Shown here: piece after piece, positions 48,042 to 56,739 of the stretch
Layout: each line of letters starts with the position of its first letter
How positions within the stretch are numbered: the stretch's first letter is position 1
Assembly (NCBI RefSeq): GCF_015291705.1
Contig: NZ_CP030050.1
Location: forward strand, 310,001 to 374,000
Length of the DNA: 64,000 nucleotides
From: Bradyrhizobium arachidis
GTDB taxonomy: Bacteria; Pseudomonadota; Alphaproteobacteria; Rhizobiales; Xanthobacteraceae
Reading direction: 5' to 3'
Made by a program: the position numbers and the translations under genes
The notes under the pieces: model-generated
Databases searched by the model: none
What the model saw: only the letters and a program-made list of their open reading frames with translations
Told to the model about the DNA's origin: nothing

Positions 48042-48953
48042 TCACCGGCAGAGGGGATCGCTTCTGCGCCACCGCTCGACCAGGAAATCGATGAAGGCGC
48101 GAATCTTCGTCGAGCCCAGTCGCGACGGTTGATATAGCGCGTTCAGCGGCGCCGGCGCAGGCTCGTGCTCGCGCAGCAGACGTCGCAGGCGTCCTTCCAC
48201 CAGCTGTTTCTCCACCTGCCATGACGGCACGCGGACGATGCCTGCTCCGTTCTCTGCGGCGACGGCGAGCGCATCGAGACTATTGACCCAGAGCCGTCCC
48301 GAGATGCGGATCCGCGCTCCGCTGTTCGCCTCGCGGCCGAACCGCCAGGTTGCAGCGCCCGGCGCATCCGAAAACACCAGGCAATCATGCTGCGCCAGGT
48401 CGGCAGGCGTATGCGGTTCGCCGCGGCGTGCGAGGTAATCGGGCGAAGCGCAGTGAATCATCTGCACCTCCGCGAGCTTTCGCATCACCAGCTGCGAATC
48501 GGGCATGCGCCCGACGCGAAGCGCCAGGTGAACGTCCTCCTCGATCAGATCGACATTGCGATCGACCAGCAGCAAGTCCACTGAGAGCGATGGATAGGCG
48601 CGCAGGAAATCGCCGAGAAGCGGTGCGATCAGCAGGCGCCCCATCAATGCCGGCGCGCTCACGCGCAGTCGTCCCGACGGCTCGCGGCGATTGCCGGCCA
48701 GCCTCTCTTCGATCTCCTTGAGCTCGCCGAGGATCGATTTGGCGCGCTCGTAGAGCATGCGTCCATCTTCCGTGAGCGCGAGTTGTCGCGTCGTCCGCAC
48801 CAGCAGGCGCGTGCCGAAATGCCGCTCGAGCGCAGAAATCTGGCGGCTCACCGAAGTCAGCGAGCTCGGCACCGATCGCGCCGCCGCTGACAGACTGCCG
48901 TGGTCCACGGCCCGCACGAAGGTCGCCAACGCCGCCAGTTGGTCCATGGTCAT
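48042..48953 (-). CDS. LysR family transcriptional regulator
   Basis: A 303-residue regulator. The N-terminal winged helix-turn-helix reads LATFVRAVDHGSLSAAAR then SLTSVSRQISALERHFGTRLLVRT. The remaining part is the two-lobed effector domain (YPSLSVDLLLVDRNVDLIEEDVHLALRVG). It is divergent from the small membrane protein/TauE pair at 49054, so it probably controls those genes; the inducer is unknown. Confidence 0.93.
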   Translation of the reverse strand: MTMDQLAALATFVRAVDHGSLSAAARSVPSSLTSVSRQISALERHFGTRLLVRTTRQLALTEDGRMLYERAKSILGELKEIEERLAGNRREPSGRLRVSAPALMGRLLIAPLLGDFLRAYPSLSVDLLLVDRNVDLIEEDVHLALRVGRMPDSQLVMRKLAEVQMIHCASPDYLARRGEPHTPADLAQHDCLVFSDAPGAATWRFGREANSGARIRISGRLWVNSLDALAVAAENGAGIVRVPSWQVEKQLVEGRLRRLLREHEPAPAPLNALYQPSRLGSTKIRAFIDFLVERWRRSDPLCR

Positions 48954-49053
48954 CCTTCCGTAATTCGCAAGGGAGCATGCCGGCTGGCAGAGATAGCGCT
49001 GAAAAACGGAAGGGTCTACGTTGCACTACCTCCAAGCAAGTCCAGGACCTACC

Positions 49054-49320
49054 ATGCCCACCCATGTCAGCCTGACGTCCATCCCCCACCCGCGCACCGC
49101 GCGCGGCCTCAATGACGTCCTGCCGGGTGAACTGCTTCCGCTGCTTGCCTTCTCGCTGGCCGGCGTCGCCATCGACGGCCTTGCCGCGTTTGAGGCCTAT
49201 AGTCGGCAAGGCCCGGGTTTCGCAGGTTTGCTTCTGGTCCTCTCCGCGCCCGTCCTCGCCGCAGCCGCAGCCTTCTGCGTCGCGCATCCGCGAGAGCTGC
49301 CGACGGATCGCCGCCGATGA
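49054..49320 (+). CDS. Small membrane protein preceding a TauE/SafE exporter
   Basis: An 88-residue protein with two hydrophobic segments (about residues 25-45 and 55-75; LLPLLAFSLAGVAIDGLAAF). It is not recognised. The stop codon overlaps the start of the TauE-type gene (ATGA), which suggests coupled translation and joint function. It faces the LysR gene, divergently transcribed. Confidence 0.72.
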   Translation: MPTHVSLTSIPHPRTARGLNDVLPGELLPLLAFSLAGVAIDGLAAFEAYSRQGPGFAGLLLVLSAPVLAAAAAFCVAHPRELPTDRRR

Positions 49321-50174
49321 GCGGCCTGGAGGTTTCTGACGTCGTCGAGCTCGCGCTACTGCTGATCGCAACCGGCGCGCTCTCGGGATTTCTGGCCGGT
49401 GTGTTCGGTATCGGCGGCGGCGCGATTCTCGTGCCGGTGTTCTACGAATGCTTCCGCATCGCCGGCGTGCCGCTGGAGGTGCGCATGCCGCTCTGCATCG
49501 GCACCTCGCTCGCGGTGATCATTCCAACCTCGATCCGCTCGTTCCAGGCGCATTACAAGCGCGGCGCAGTCGACATGTCGATCCTGCGCGTCTGGTGGCT
49601 TCCGATCGTGATCGGCGTTGTCTCCGGCAGCGTGATCGCGCGCTACGCGCCGGAAAAACTGTTCAAGATCGTGTTCGTCTGCGTCGCCTGGTCCGCGGCC
49701 GCGCGTCTCATCTTCGCGCGCGAAGGCTGGAAGTTCGGCGACGATCTGCCGAAGGGGCCGCTGATGCGCGTCTACGGCCTCTGCGTCGGCATCCTCTCGA
49801 CGCTGATGGGCATCGGCGGCGGCCTGTTCTCGAACCTGCTGATGACCTTCTATGGCCGCCCGATCCACCAGGCCGTCGCGACCTCCTCGGCGCTCGCGGT
49901 GCTGATCTCGATCCCCGGCGCGCTGGGCTACATCTACGCCGGCTGGCCTGCGGCGGCGACCTATCCGGCCGTCGCAGCACTGCAAATCCCCTTCGCGCTC
50001 GGCTACGTCTCGCTGATCGGCGCCGTGCTGGTGATGCCGATGAGCCTCGTCACCGCGCCGCTCGGCGTGAAGGCCGCGCATGCGATGTCGAAGCGGACGC
50101 TGGAGGCCGCGTTCGGGTGTTACCTGTTTGTCGTCGGAAGCAGGTTTGTGATGAGCCTGGTGGGCGGGCAGTAG
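49317..50174 (+). CDS. Sulfite exporter TauE/SafE family protein
   Basis: A 285-residue inner-membrane protein with seven to eight helices. The family signatures GFLAGVFGIGGGAILVPVFYE and GLCVGILSTLMGIGGGLFSNLL are two inverted copies of the GxxxGxxGIGGG pore motif. Members export sulfite, sulfoacetate or related anions, or other small compounds; the substrate is not known. It is coupled to the small membrane protein upstream and probably regulated by the LysR protein. Confidence 0.9.
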   Translation: MSGLEVSDVVELALLLIATGALSGFLAGVFGIGGGAILVPVFYECFRIAGVPLEVRMPLCIGTSLAVIIPTSIRSFQAHYKRGAVDMSILRVWWLPIVIGVVSGSVIARYAPEKLFKIVFVCVAWSAAARLIFAREGWKFGDDLPKGPLMRVYGLCVGILSTLMGIGGGLFSNLLMTFYGRPIHQAVATSSALAVLISIPGALGYIYAGWPAAATYPAVAALQIPFALGYVSLIGAVLVMPMSLVTAPLGVKAAHAMSKRTLEAAFGCYLFVVGSRFVMSLVGGQ

Positions 50175-50219
50175 ACGCCACGCACTCCGTCATTGCGAGC
50201 GCGGCAATCCAGACGGCCA

Positions 50220-50330
50220 ATTCCTCATCCTGAGGAGCGCGGAACGCGCGTCTCGAAGGATGAAGGCCCGGGCGGTGGCCTCGCCCTTTCGAGACGCGCG
50301 TTCCGCGCTCCTCAGGATGAGGGTCTAGAA
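50220..50330. repeat. Palindromic repeat with CCTCATCCTGAGGAGCGCGG arms
   Basis: Arms TCCTCATCCTGAGGAGCGCG and the complement CGCGCTCCTCAGGATGAGG enclose ACGCGCGTCTCGAAGG and CCTTTCGAGACGCGCGT. It lies between the convergent TauE and malonyl-CoA synthase genes and would form a long double-stranded structure. Confidence 0.82.
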
Positions 50331-50345
50331 GGGTGTCAAGGCCCC

Positions 50346-51875
50346 TCACTTCTTCGCGTAGATATCCTTGTACGTATCCCGCAGCACGTTCTTCTGCACC
50401 TTGCCCATCGTATTGCGCGGCAGCTCGTCGACGACGAAGACGCGCTTGGGCATCTTGAACTTTGCAAGGCGCCCGTCGAGTGCCTTCAGCACGGCGGCTT
50501 CGGTGACATCGGCGCCCTTGTTGCAGACCAGCACGGCGGTGACCCCTTCGCCGAAATCGGCATGCGGCACGCCGATCACGGCGGACTCGATCACGCCCGG
50601 CATGGCGTCGATCTCGCTCTCGATCTCCTTGGGGTAGACGTTGAAGCCGCCGGAGATGACGAGATCCTTGCCGCGGCCGAGAATGTGGATGTAGCCCTTG
50701 TCGTCGATCTTGCCGAGGTCGCCGGTGATGAAGAAGCCGTCGGGCCGGAACTCCGACTTGGTCTTCTCCGGCATGCGCCAATAGCCCTTGAACACGTTCG
50801 GACCCTTCACCTCGATCATGCCGATCTCCTCGCGCGGCAGCTCCTTGCCGGTCTCCGGCTCGGTCACGCGCACGGAGACGCCGGGCAGCGGAAAACCGAC
50901 CGCGCCGGGCACGCGCTCGCCGTCATACGGGTTCGACGTGTTCATGTTGGTCTCGGTCATGCCGTAGCGCTCGAGCACAGCATGACCGGTGCGCGCCGAC
51001 CATTCGCGATGGGTCTCGGCCAGCAGCGGCGCCGAGCCCGAGATGAACAGGCGCATGTGCCTGGTGGTCTCGCGCGACAGCGCGGGGTTCTGAAGCAGCC
51101 GCGTATAGAAGGTCGGCACGCCCATCAGCACCGTGGCCCGCGCCATCAGCTTGATGATGAGGTCCGGATCGAGCTTCGGCAGGAAGATCATCGACGCCCG
51201 GGCGAACAGCGTCACGTTGGTCGCCACGAACAGGCCGTGCGTATGATAGATCGGCAGCGCGTGGATCAGCACGTCCCTGTCGGTGAAGCGCCAGTAGCCG
51301 ACGAGCGAGAGCGAGTTCGACGCGAGATTGTCGTGCGTCAGCATCGCGCCCTTGGAGCGGCCGGTAGTGCCCGAGGTGTAGAGGATCGCGGCGAGATCGT
51401 CGCCGGCCCGCGTCACCGTCGCAAATTCGCTGCTGGCCTTGTCGGCGGCGTCCGTCAGCGAGCCCTTGCCGTCGGGCCCCAGCGTCTCGACCCTGGCCTT
51501 CACCTTGGCGGCGATCGGGGCAAGGCCCTCGGCCTTGGAGGGATCGCAGACCACCAGCGACGGCTCGGCATCGCCGATGAAGTAATCGAGCTCGTTCAGC
51601 GTATAGGCGGTGTTGAGCGGCAGATAGACCGCACCGGCCCGGACAGTGCCGAGATACAGCACGATATTGGCGACGGACTTTTCCACCTGCACCGCGACGC
51701 GGTCGCCGGGCTTTACGCCGCGCGCGGCCAGCACGTTCGCCATCTGCCCGGCCCGCGCGATCAGATCGCCATAGCTGATATGGCCACCGTCCTGCGTCTC
51801 GATCGCGAGGCGTTTGGGGTCGTCGAGGCCGTCGAACAGGCGGGAAAACAGATTGGCGTTTGCTGCTTGGTTCAT
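50346..51875 (-). CDS. matB: Malonyl-CoA synthase
   Basis: A 509-residue AMP-forming acyl-CoA ligase. The AMP-binding motif is LYTSGTTGRSKGAMLTH, the second MTETNMNTSNPYDG, and the C-terminal motif GRGKDLVISGGFNVYPKEIE ends with the catalytic Lys region at PRNTMGKVQK. The N-terminus MNQAANANLFSRLFD is that of rhizobial MatB proteins as I recall them. It turns malonate, CoA and ATP into malonyl-CoA. The start ATG at 51875 gives the usual length. No malonate transporter or decarboxylase genes (matA, matC) lie next to it. Confidence 0.87.
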   Translation of the reverse strand: MNQAANANLFSRLFDGLDDPKRLAIETQDGGHISYGDLIARAGQMANVLAARGVKPGDRVAVQVEKSVANIVLYLGTVRAGAVYLPLNTAYTLNELDYFIGDAEPSLVVCDPSKAEGLAPIAAKVKARVETLGPDGKGSLTDAADKASSEFATVTRAGDDLAAILYTSGTTGRSKGAMLTHDNLASNSLSLVGYWRFTDRDVLIHALPIYHTHGLFVATNVTLFARASMIFLPKLDPDLIIKLMARATVLMGVPTFYTRLLQNPALSRETTRHMRLFISGSAPLLAETHREWSARTGHAVLERYGMTETNMNTSNPYDGERVPGAVGFPLPGVSVRVTEPETGKELPREEIGMIEVKGPNVFKGYWRMPEKTKSEFRPDGFFITGDLGKIDDKGYIHILGRGKDLVISGGFNVYPKEIESEIDAMPGVIESAVIGVPHADFGEGVTAVLVCNKGADVTEAAVLKALDGRLAKFKMPKRVFVVDELPRNTMGKVQKNVLRDTYKDIYAKK

Positions 51876-51970
51876 GCAAGATTTCCTCGACCGCAAGACT
51901 GACAAGGCCGGTCAAAACCGAGGGCTGGATTAGCAAAAACCGCCCCAATGAAGCAACGGAGACAGTTTGC

Positions 51971-52732
51971 ATGACCAAAAACGGGAAACGCGTGGCCTGG
52001 GTCACGGGCGGCGGCAGCGGGATCGGGGAGGCCGGCGCCGAGGCGCTGGCGGCCGACGGCTGGATCGTCGTGGTTTCGGGCCGCCGCAAAGACGCCCTGG
52101 ATACCGTGGTTGCGAAGATCACCAAGGCCGGCGGCACGGCCGAGGCCATCGCGCTGGACGTGGCCAACGCGGACCAGGCCCAGAAGGCGGCCGATCAGAT
52201 CGTCGCGAAGCATGGCCGGATCGATCTGCTCGTCAACAATGCCGGCATCAATGTTCCCAAGCGCAGCTGGAAGGACATGGAACTGGAGGGCTGGGACAAG
52301 CTGGTCCAGGTCAATCTCAACGGCGTGCTCTATTGCATGCGGGCTGTGCTGCCGACGATGCGCAAGCAGCAGGACGGCTCGATCATCAACGTCTCGTCCT
52401 GGGCCGGCCGTCATGTCTCGAGGATGCCGGGCCCGGCCTACACCACGACGAAACATGCGGTGCTGGCGCTGACTCATTCCTTCAACATGGACGAGTGCGT
52501 CAACGGCCTGCGCGCCTGCTGTCTGATGCCGGGCGAGGTGGCGACCCCGATCCTGAAGCTGCGCCCGGTGGTGCCGAGCGAGGAGGAGCAGGCCAAGATG
52601 CTGCAGTCCGAGGATCTCGGCCGCACCATCGCGTTCATCGCCTCGATGCCGCCGCGCGTTTGCATCAACGAGCTGCTGATCAGCCCGACGCATAATCGCG
52701 GGTTCATCCAGACGCCGCAGAGCAGGGATTGA
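51971..52732 (+). CDS. Short-chain dehydrogenase/reductase
   Basis: A 253-residue oxidoreductase. VTGGGSGIGEAGAEAL is the cofactor motif, VNNAGI the structural motif, and the catalytic residues are Ser in NVSSWAGR and YTTTK (YxxxK). The PG motif is CLMPGEVATPI. NADH or NADPH is used; the substrate is unknown. The ATG at 51971 follows a GGAGACAG stretch. It is divergent from matB with a 95-base gap. Confidence 0.9.
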   Translation: MTKNGKRVAWVTGGGSGIGEAGAEALAADGWIVVVSGRRKDALDTVVAKITKAGGTAEAIALDVANADQAQKAADQIVAKHGRIDLLVNNAGINVPKRSWKDMELEGWDKLVQVNLNGVLYCMRAVLPTMRKQQDGSIINVSSWAGRHVSRMPGPAYTTTKHAVLALTHSFNMDECVNGLRACCLMPGEVATPILKLRPVVPSEEEQAKMLQSEDLGRTIAFIASMPPRVCINELLISPTHNRGFIQTPQSRD

Positions 52733-52763
52733 GGCGGGCACACTGCCGCAACGGGCACACTGC

Positions 52764-52851
52764 CGTAGGGTGGGCAAAGGCGCGAAGCGCCGTGCCCACC
52801 ATCTCCCTCCATTTGCGTTTGGTGGGCACGCTGCGCTTTGCCCACCCTACG
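52764..52851. repeat. CGTAGGGTGGGCAAAG palindromic repeat, copy B
   Basis: Arms CGTAGGGTGGGCAAAGGCG and GCGCTTTGCCCACCCTACG with inner GTGCCCACCA / TGGTGGGCAC. It lies in the 330-base interval between the SDR and fasciclin genes, whose remaining part holds nothing else I recognise. Confidence 0.88.
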
Positions 52852-53064
52852 GCACCGTCCGGTTGGCGCGGCGCTCGCACACGAACACGCGCCCACATAG
52901 TTTCACGTATCACAAAGAAGTTTTTCCCGAAACCGCTGCGCAAACCCTCCCGTAGTTCGGCCAACGACGGTGCTGCTGCTTCACGCAAAAAAGGTCGCAG
53001 CCACCGTTGTTGCCCCAACTCAACGCCGGCCATCGCCGGTCACCATTCAATCGGGAGACTTTCC

Positions 53065-53619
53065 ATGTCGAAGCGTATTGCCTATCTCGCTGCCGCCGCC
53101 TTCAGCGCCCTCGCGATCACCGCGACCGTCGTCGCGCCTGTTCGTGCCGAGGAGAAGACCGTCATGGTCGGCGGTGCCGCGATGTTCCCGTCCAAGAACA
53201 TCGTCCAGAACGCGGTCAATTCGAAGGACCACACCACGCTGGTTGCGGCCGTGAAGGCGGCCGGTCTGGTGCAGACGCTGGAAAGCAAGGGCCCGTTCAC
53301 GGTGTTCGCGCCGACCAACGCCGCCTTCGGCAAGCTGCCGGCTGGCACCGTCGATAATCTGGTCAAGCCCGAGAACAAGGCGACGCTGACCAAGATCCTC
53401 ACCTACCACGTCGTGCCCGGCAAGCTCGAAGCCTCCGACCTCGTCGACGGCAAGAAGCTGAAGACCGCCGAAGGCGAGGAGCTGACGGTGAAGAAGATGG
53501 ACGGCAAGACCTGGATCGTCGATGCCAAGGGCGGCACCTCGATGGTGACGATCTCCAACGTCAACCAGTCCAACGGCGTCATCCATGTGGTCGACACCGT
53601 GCTGATGCCGGCGACGTAA
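53065..53619 (+). CDS. Secreted fasciclin (FAS1) domain protein
   Basis: A 184-residue exported protein: signal peptide (LAAAAFSALAITATVVAPVRA), then one FAS1 domain (about 45-182). The hallmark H1 motif is FTVFAPTNAAFGKLPAGTV, the YH segment is LTYHVVPGKL, and H2 is NGVIHVVDTVLMP. FAS1 domains are cell-surface or adhesion modules; in rhizobia one such protein (Nex18 in Sinorhizobium) is linked to symbiosis. A strong terminator follows. A GGGAGA ribosome site precedes the ATG at 53065. Confidence 0.92.
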   Translation: MSKRIAYLAAAAFSALAITATVVAPVRAEEKTVMVGGAAMFPSKNIVQNAVNSKDHTTLVAAVKAAGLVQTLESKGPFTVFAPTNAAFGKLPAGTVDNLVKPENKATLTKILTYHVVPGKLEASDLVDGKKLKTAEGEELTVKKMDGKTWIVDAKGGTSMVTISNVNQSNGVIHVVDTVLMPAT

Positions 53620-53666
53620 CCCCGCGCAGCCCGGTTTCATCCCCCAAACCGGATGCGACGAAAACG

Positions 53667-53694
53667 GCGAGCCGGGGGCACCCGGCTCGCTTTA
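53667..53694 (+). terminator. Rho-independent terminator after the fasciclin gene
   Basis: A perfect 10-bp stem GCGAGCCGGG/CCCGGCTCGC (53667-53676 and 53681-53690) with a 4-base loop, followed by TTTATT. It sits 48 bases after the fasciclin stop and separates that gene from the cytochrome b pair. Confidence 0.85.
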
Positions 53695-53803
53695 TTGTGA
53701 CCGGCATAGCCTGACGGTATCGATTCGATGCCGGACAGGGCGTAACGAAAGCCGACGCAGCGGCGTATATTCAGTGTCAGACGACGTTCAGGACGGAACC
53801 ATC

Positions 53804-54433
53804 ATGTCGAGCCTCACAGTCTCAGGCGAGCAGGTCAGCGCCACCCCGGCCAAAGTGATCCAGCCGGCCTGGGTCCGCGTCATGCACTGGATCAATGCGC
53901 TGGCCATGATCCTGATGATCCTGTCGGGCTGGCAGATCTACAACGCTTCGCCGCTGTTCGGCTTCAGCTTCCCGCGCGAATACACGCTCGGTGGTTGGCT
54001 CGGCGGCGGCCTGCTCTGGCATTTTGCCGCGATGTGGCTCTTGATGATCAACGGCCTTGCTTATCTCATCACCGGCTTTGCCACCGGCCGCTTCCGGAAA
54101 AAACTGCTGCCGATCACGCCGTCCGGCGTGCTCCACGACGTCAGGGCCGCGCTGACCTTCAAGCTCGGCCATGACGACCTCGCCGTCTACAACTACGTCC
54201 AGCGCCTGCTCTATGCCGGCATCATCGTGGTCGGCGTGCTGATCGTGCTGTCCGGCCTCGGCATGTGGAAGCCGGTGCAGCTCTATTACCTGGTGATGCT
54301 GTTCGGCGATTATCCGACCGCGCGCTATGTCCACTTCATCTGCATGGCCGCGATCTGCGCCTTCCTCGTCATTCACGTCCTGCTCGCGCTGCTGGTGCCG
54401 AAGAGCCTGCGCGCGATGATCATTGGCCGCTGA
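53804..54433 (+). CDS. Cytochrome b561/b6-type membrane electron carrier
   Basis: A 209-residue integral membrane protein with four helices. WVRVMHWINALAMILMILSG has a His ligand in the first helix, and LLWHFAAMWLLMINGLAYL and YVHFICMAAICAFLVIHVLL carry further His ligands for haem b. It resembles the cytochrome b subunit of Ni/Fe hydrogenase or formate dehydrogenase. The start ATG at 53804 follows GGACGGAACC; the GTG at 53774 is less likely. It pairs with the molybdoenzyme gene 14 bases later and probably feeds it with quinol electrons. Confidence 0.9.
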   Translation: MSSLTVSGEQVSATPAKVIQPAWVRVMHWINALAMILMILSGWQIYNASPLFGFSFPREYTLGGWLGGGLLWHFAAMWLLMINGLAYLITGFATGRFRKKLLPITPSGVLHDVRAALTFKLGHDDLAVYNYVQRLLYAGIIVVGVLIVLSGLGMWKPVQLYYLVMLFGDYPTARYVHFICMAAICAFLVIHVLLALLVPKSLRAMIIGR

Positions 54434-54447
54434 TTAGGAGAATTATC

Positions 54448-55230
54448 ATGGCCAAGCGTTCATTCCTGATCCCCGGCGTCGACAAGCGGCTGCTGATCAA
54501 GGACTCCATCAAGGCGATGCCGGATTTTACCCGTCGCCGCTTCATCGCTGGCGGCGCCAGCCTGGGGGCGCTGACGCTGCTCACCGGCTGTGACGTGGTG
54601 GACTCGTCTTCGGCCGAGACCATGCTGGCGAAGGTTTCGAAGTTCAACGACGCCGTGCAGGCCTTCATCTTCAATCCCGACGCGCTGGCGCCGACTTTCC
54701 CCGAGAGCGCGATTACGAAGCCGTTCCCGTTCAACGCCTATTACGATCTCGATGACGCCCCCGATATCGATGGCGCCGACTGGAAGCTCGAGGTTCGCGG
54801 TCTCGTCGACAACAAGAAGTCCTGGACGCTGGAGGAGCTCTACAAGCTCCCGCAGGTCAACCAGATCACCCGCCACATCTGCGTCGAGGGCTGGAGCGCG
54901 ATCGGCAGCTGGACCGGCACGCCCTTGCGCGATTTCCTGAAACTGATCGGCGCCGACACGCGCGCGAAATATGTCTGGTTCCAGTGCGCCGACAAGGACG
55001 GCTACAACTCGCCGCTCGACATGCGCAGCGCGTTGCATCCGCAGACCCAGATGACGTTCAAATACGCGAACGAGATTTTGCCGCGCGCCTATGGTTTTCC
55101 GATGAAGATCCGCGTGCCGACGAAGCTCGGCTTCAAGAATCCGAAATACGTGGTCTCGATGGAAGTCACCAACGAATACAAGGGCGGCTACTGGGAAGAC
55201 CAGGGGTATAATTCGTTTAGTGGGAGCTGA
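54448..55230 (+). CDS. Sulfite oxidase-like molybdopterin enzyme, Tat lipoprotein-like
   Basis: A 260-residue molybdoenzyme of the sulfite oxidase/YedY class. The molybdenum-ligand Cys is in HICVEGWSAIGSWTG, and RVPTKLGFKNPKYVVSMEVT lies near the end. The N-terminus has an unusual 27-residue lead, then TRRRFIAGGASLGALTLLTG followed by Cys, that is, a twin-arginine signal ending in a lipobox (LTGC). It therefore is probably exported folded by Tat and kept at the membrane. TAGGAG precedes the ATG. The cytochrome b upstream makes a two-gene respiratory module; the natural substrate is unknown. Confidence 0.9.
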   Translation: MAKRSFLIPGVDKRLLIKDSIKAMPDFTRRRFIAGGASLGALTLLTGCDVVDSSSAETMLAKVSKFNDAVQAFIFNPDALAPTFPESAITKPFPFNAYYDLDDAPDIDGADWKLEVRGLVDNKKSWTLEELYKLPQVNQITRHICVEGWSAIGSWTGTPLRDFLKLIGADTRAKYVWFQCADKDGYNSPLDMRSALHPQTQMTFKYANEILPRAYGFPMKIRVPTKLGFKNPKYVVSMEVTNEYKGGYWEDQGYNSFSGS

Positions 55231-55232
55231 GG

Positions 55233-55312
55233 CAGCGAGTAGCGAATGGGGAGTGGCGAGTCGTAAACGCGCTCGCGGCTCACAATTCGCCACTCGCTAC
55301 TCGCCATTCGCC
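55233..55312. repeat. Interspersed repeat of the GCGAATGGCGAGTAG type, copy 2
   Basis: GCGAGTAGCGAATGGGGAGT at the left and CACTCGCTACTCGCCATTCG at the right. The right arm lies inside the MFS gene and provides its last codons (Ala-Asn-Gly-Glu and TAG stop). It starts right after the molybdoenzyme stop codon. Confidence 0.75.
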
Positions 55313-56514
55313 GCTTTCGGCCCCACCTTGCGCTGGCACAGCGCCGCCACCGCTCCCAAGGCCAGCAGTGCCGCCGACACATTGAGCGCGTAGCTCAAGC
55401 TCCCCAGCGCATCCGTGATCGCACCCACGACGATCGGGCCGAGCGTCTGGCCCACGCCGAACGAGATCGTCATCGCCGCGATCGCGGTCGGCCACACCTG
55501 CGGCGGATAGTTGAAGCGGACGAAGGCGGTGGTCGAGCCAACCACGGCGAAGAAGGCGACGCCGAACACCACCGCTGAAATCGCAAGCCATGTCGGGGAA
55601 TGCCCGAGCATCGGCAAGCCGGCGCCGATCGCATTGGTGCCGAGGATGATGGCGGTGGCAAGCCCGCCGCGATCGAGCGCGAGCACGCCGCGCCAGGCCC
55701 AGGGCGTGACGAACGCCGACAGGCCGATCAGGCCCCAGAACGCGGCTTGCGCCGCCGCTCCGCCGCCGCCGTCGCGGACATAGGCGATCATGAAGGTCAT
55801 GTAGGCGATGTAGCCGGCACCGAACAGGAAATACGCGGCGAGATAGATCAGCACGGGCAGAATCGCGAAGGCGGCGTGGCTGCCTTCGGAGAAGCGCGCG
55901 CCGGTTTCGATGCGGGTCAGGAACAGCGGCACGGTCATCGCCGCCGAGAGCAGCGTCAGCGCCCACCATACGATCCACCACGAGCCCGGCCCGAAATATT
56001 GCAGCGTGAACGGGGCGATCAGCCCCGAGGAGAGGATGCCGATGCCGGGCCCGGCATAGAACAGGCTGAGCAGGAAATTGGCCCGCTCCGGGTGCGACTG
56101 CGCGATGGTCGCGGCGAGCGCGCCGCCAGCGACGAAGCCGGCCGCGGCGCCGAGGCCCAGCACGAGGCGGGCGAGGCTCAGCGCGACGAAATTGCCCGTC
56201 AGCGCGCAGGTCGCGAGTGCGGCGACGCAGGCGAGGGTCCCGCCGCGGATCGCTGCCGCCCAGCCGACCCGCTGGATCAGCCGCGACGCGGCCAGCGCGC
56301 CCACGAGGTAGCCGACGGCGTTGATGGTGTTCATGAAACCGGCCGCCGAGTAGGACCAGCCAAGGTCCTCGCGCATGTCGGGCAGCACCAGCGCATAGGC
56401 AAAGCGGCCGATGCCGAGCCCGACCGTCGCCGCCAGCGACAGGGTCAGGATCAGTCGCGCGGGGTGCGTGTCGGGTCGGGGGCGGTCAGGCGCGTGCAAG
56501 GGGTTCTCCGGCAT
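55297..56514 (-). CDS. MFS transporter, YbfB/YjiJ type
   Basis: A 405-residue polytopic transporter with about 12 helices. The first helices read GLGIGRFAYALVLPDMREDLG, a start pattern of YbfB/YjiJ family proteins, with the short gating loop later (LARLVLGLGAAAGFVAGGALA). Substrate unknown. Start ATG at 56514; the longer frame adds 21 unlikely residues. The C-terminus ...GPKAANGE and TAG come from the repeat at 55.3 kb. Confidence 0.85.
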   Translation of the reverse strand: MPENPLHAPDRPRPDTHPARLILTLSLAATVGLGIGRFAYALVLPDMREDLGWSYSAAGFMNTINAVGYLVGALAASRLIQRVGWAAAIRGGTLACVAALATCALTGNFVALSLARLVLGLGAAAGFVAGGALAATIAQSHPERANFLLSLFYAGPGIGILSSGLIAPFTLQYFGPGSWWIVWWALTLLSAAMTVPLFLTRIETGARFSEGSHAAFAILPVLIYLAAYFLFGAGYIAYMTFMIAYVRDGGGGAAAQAAFWGLIGLSAFVTPWAWRGVLALDRGGLATAIILGTNAIGAGLPMLGHSPTWLAISAVVFGVAFFAVVGSTTAFVRFNYPPQVWPTAIAAMTISFGVGQTLGPIVVGAITDALGSLSYALNVSAALLALGAVAALCQRKVGPKAANGE

Positions 56515-56608
56515 CTGGCACTGTGGCAGGCCCGGTGCGCCTTGCACAGCCGCGGTGCGGCAATGGTGTCTTGCCAAGCGCGCAACGCCGCTCTAGCACT
56601 CCGGCCGA

Positions 56609-56720
56609 CCTGTCATTCCGGGGCGCGCCATTTGGCGCGAGCCCGGAATCCATAACCACGATCGGGAGGATGGATTCCGGGCCCGCGCCTAAGAGGGCGC
56701 GTCCCGGAATGACAAGAGAG
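56609..56720. repeat. Palindromic repeat upstream of leuB
   Basis: Arms TGTCATTCCGGGGCGCGCCA and GCGCGTCCCGGAATGACA enclose GCGAGCCCGGAATCCATAAC and GGATGGATTCCGGGCCCGCG. It shares the GTCATTCCGGG ends with the elements at 21.5 and 29.5 kb. It ends 20 bases before the leuB start, so it may influence its 5' region. Confidence 0.75.
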
Positions 56721-56739
56721 GATCGAGAAGGAAACGACC

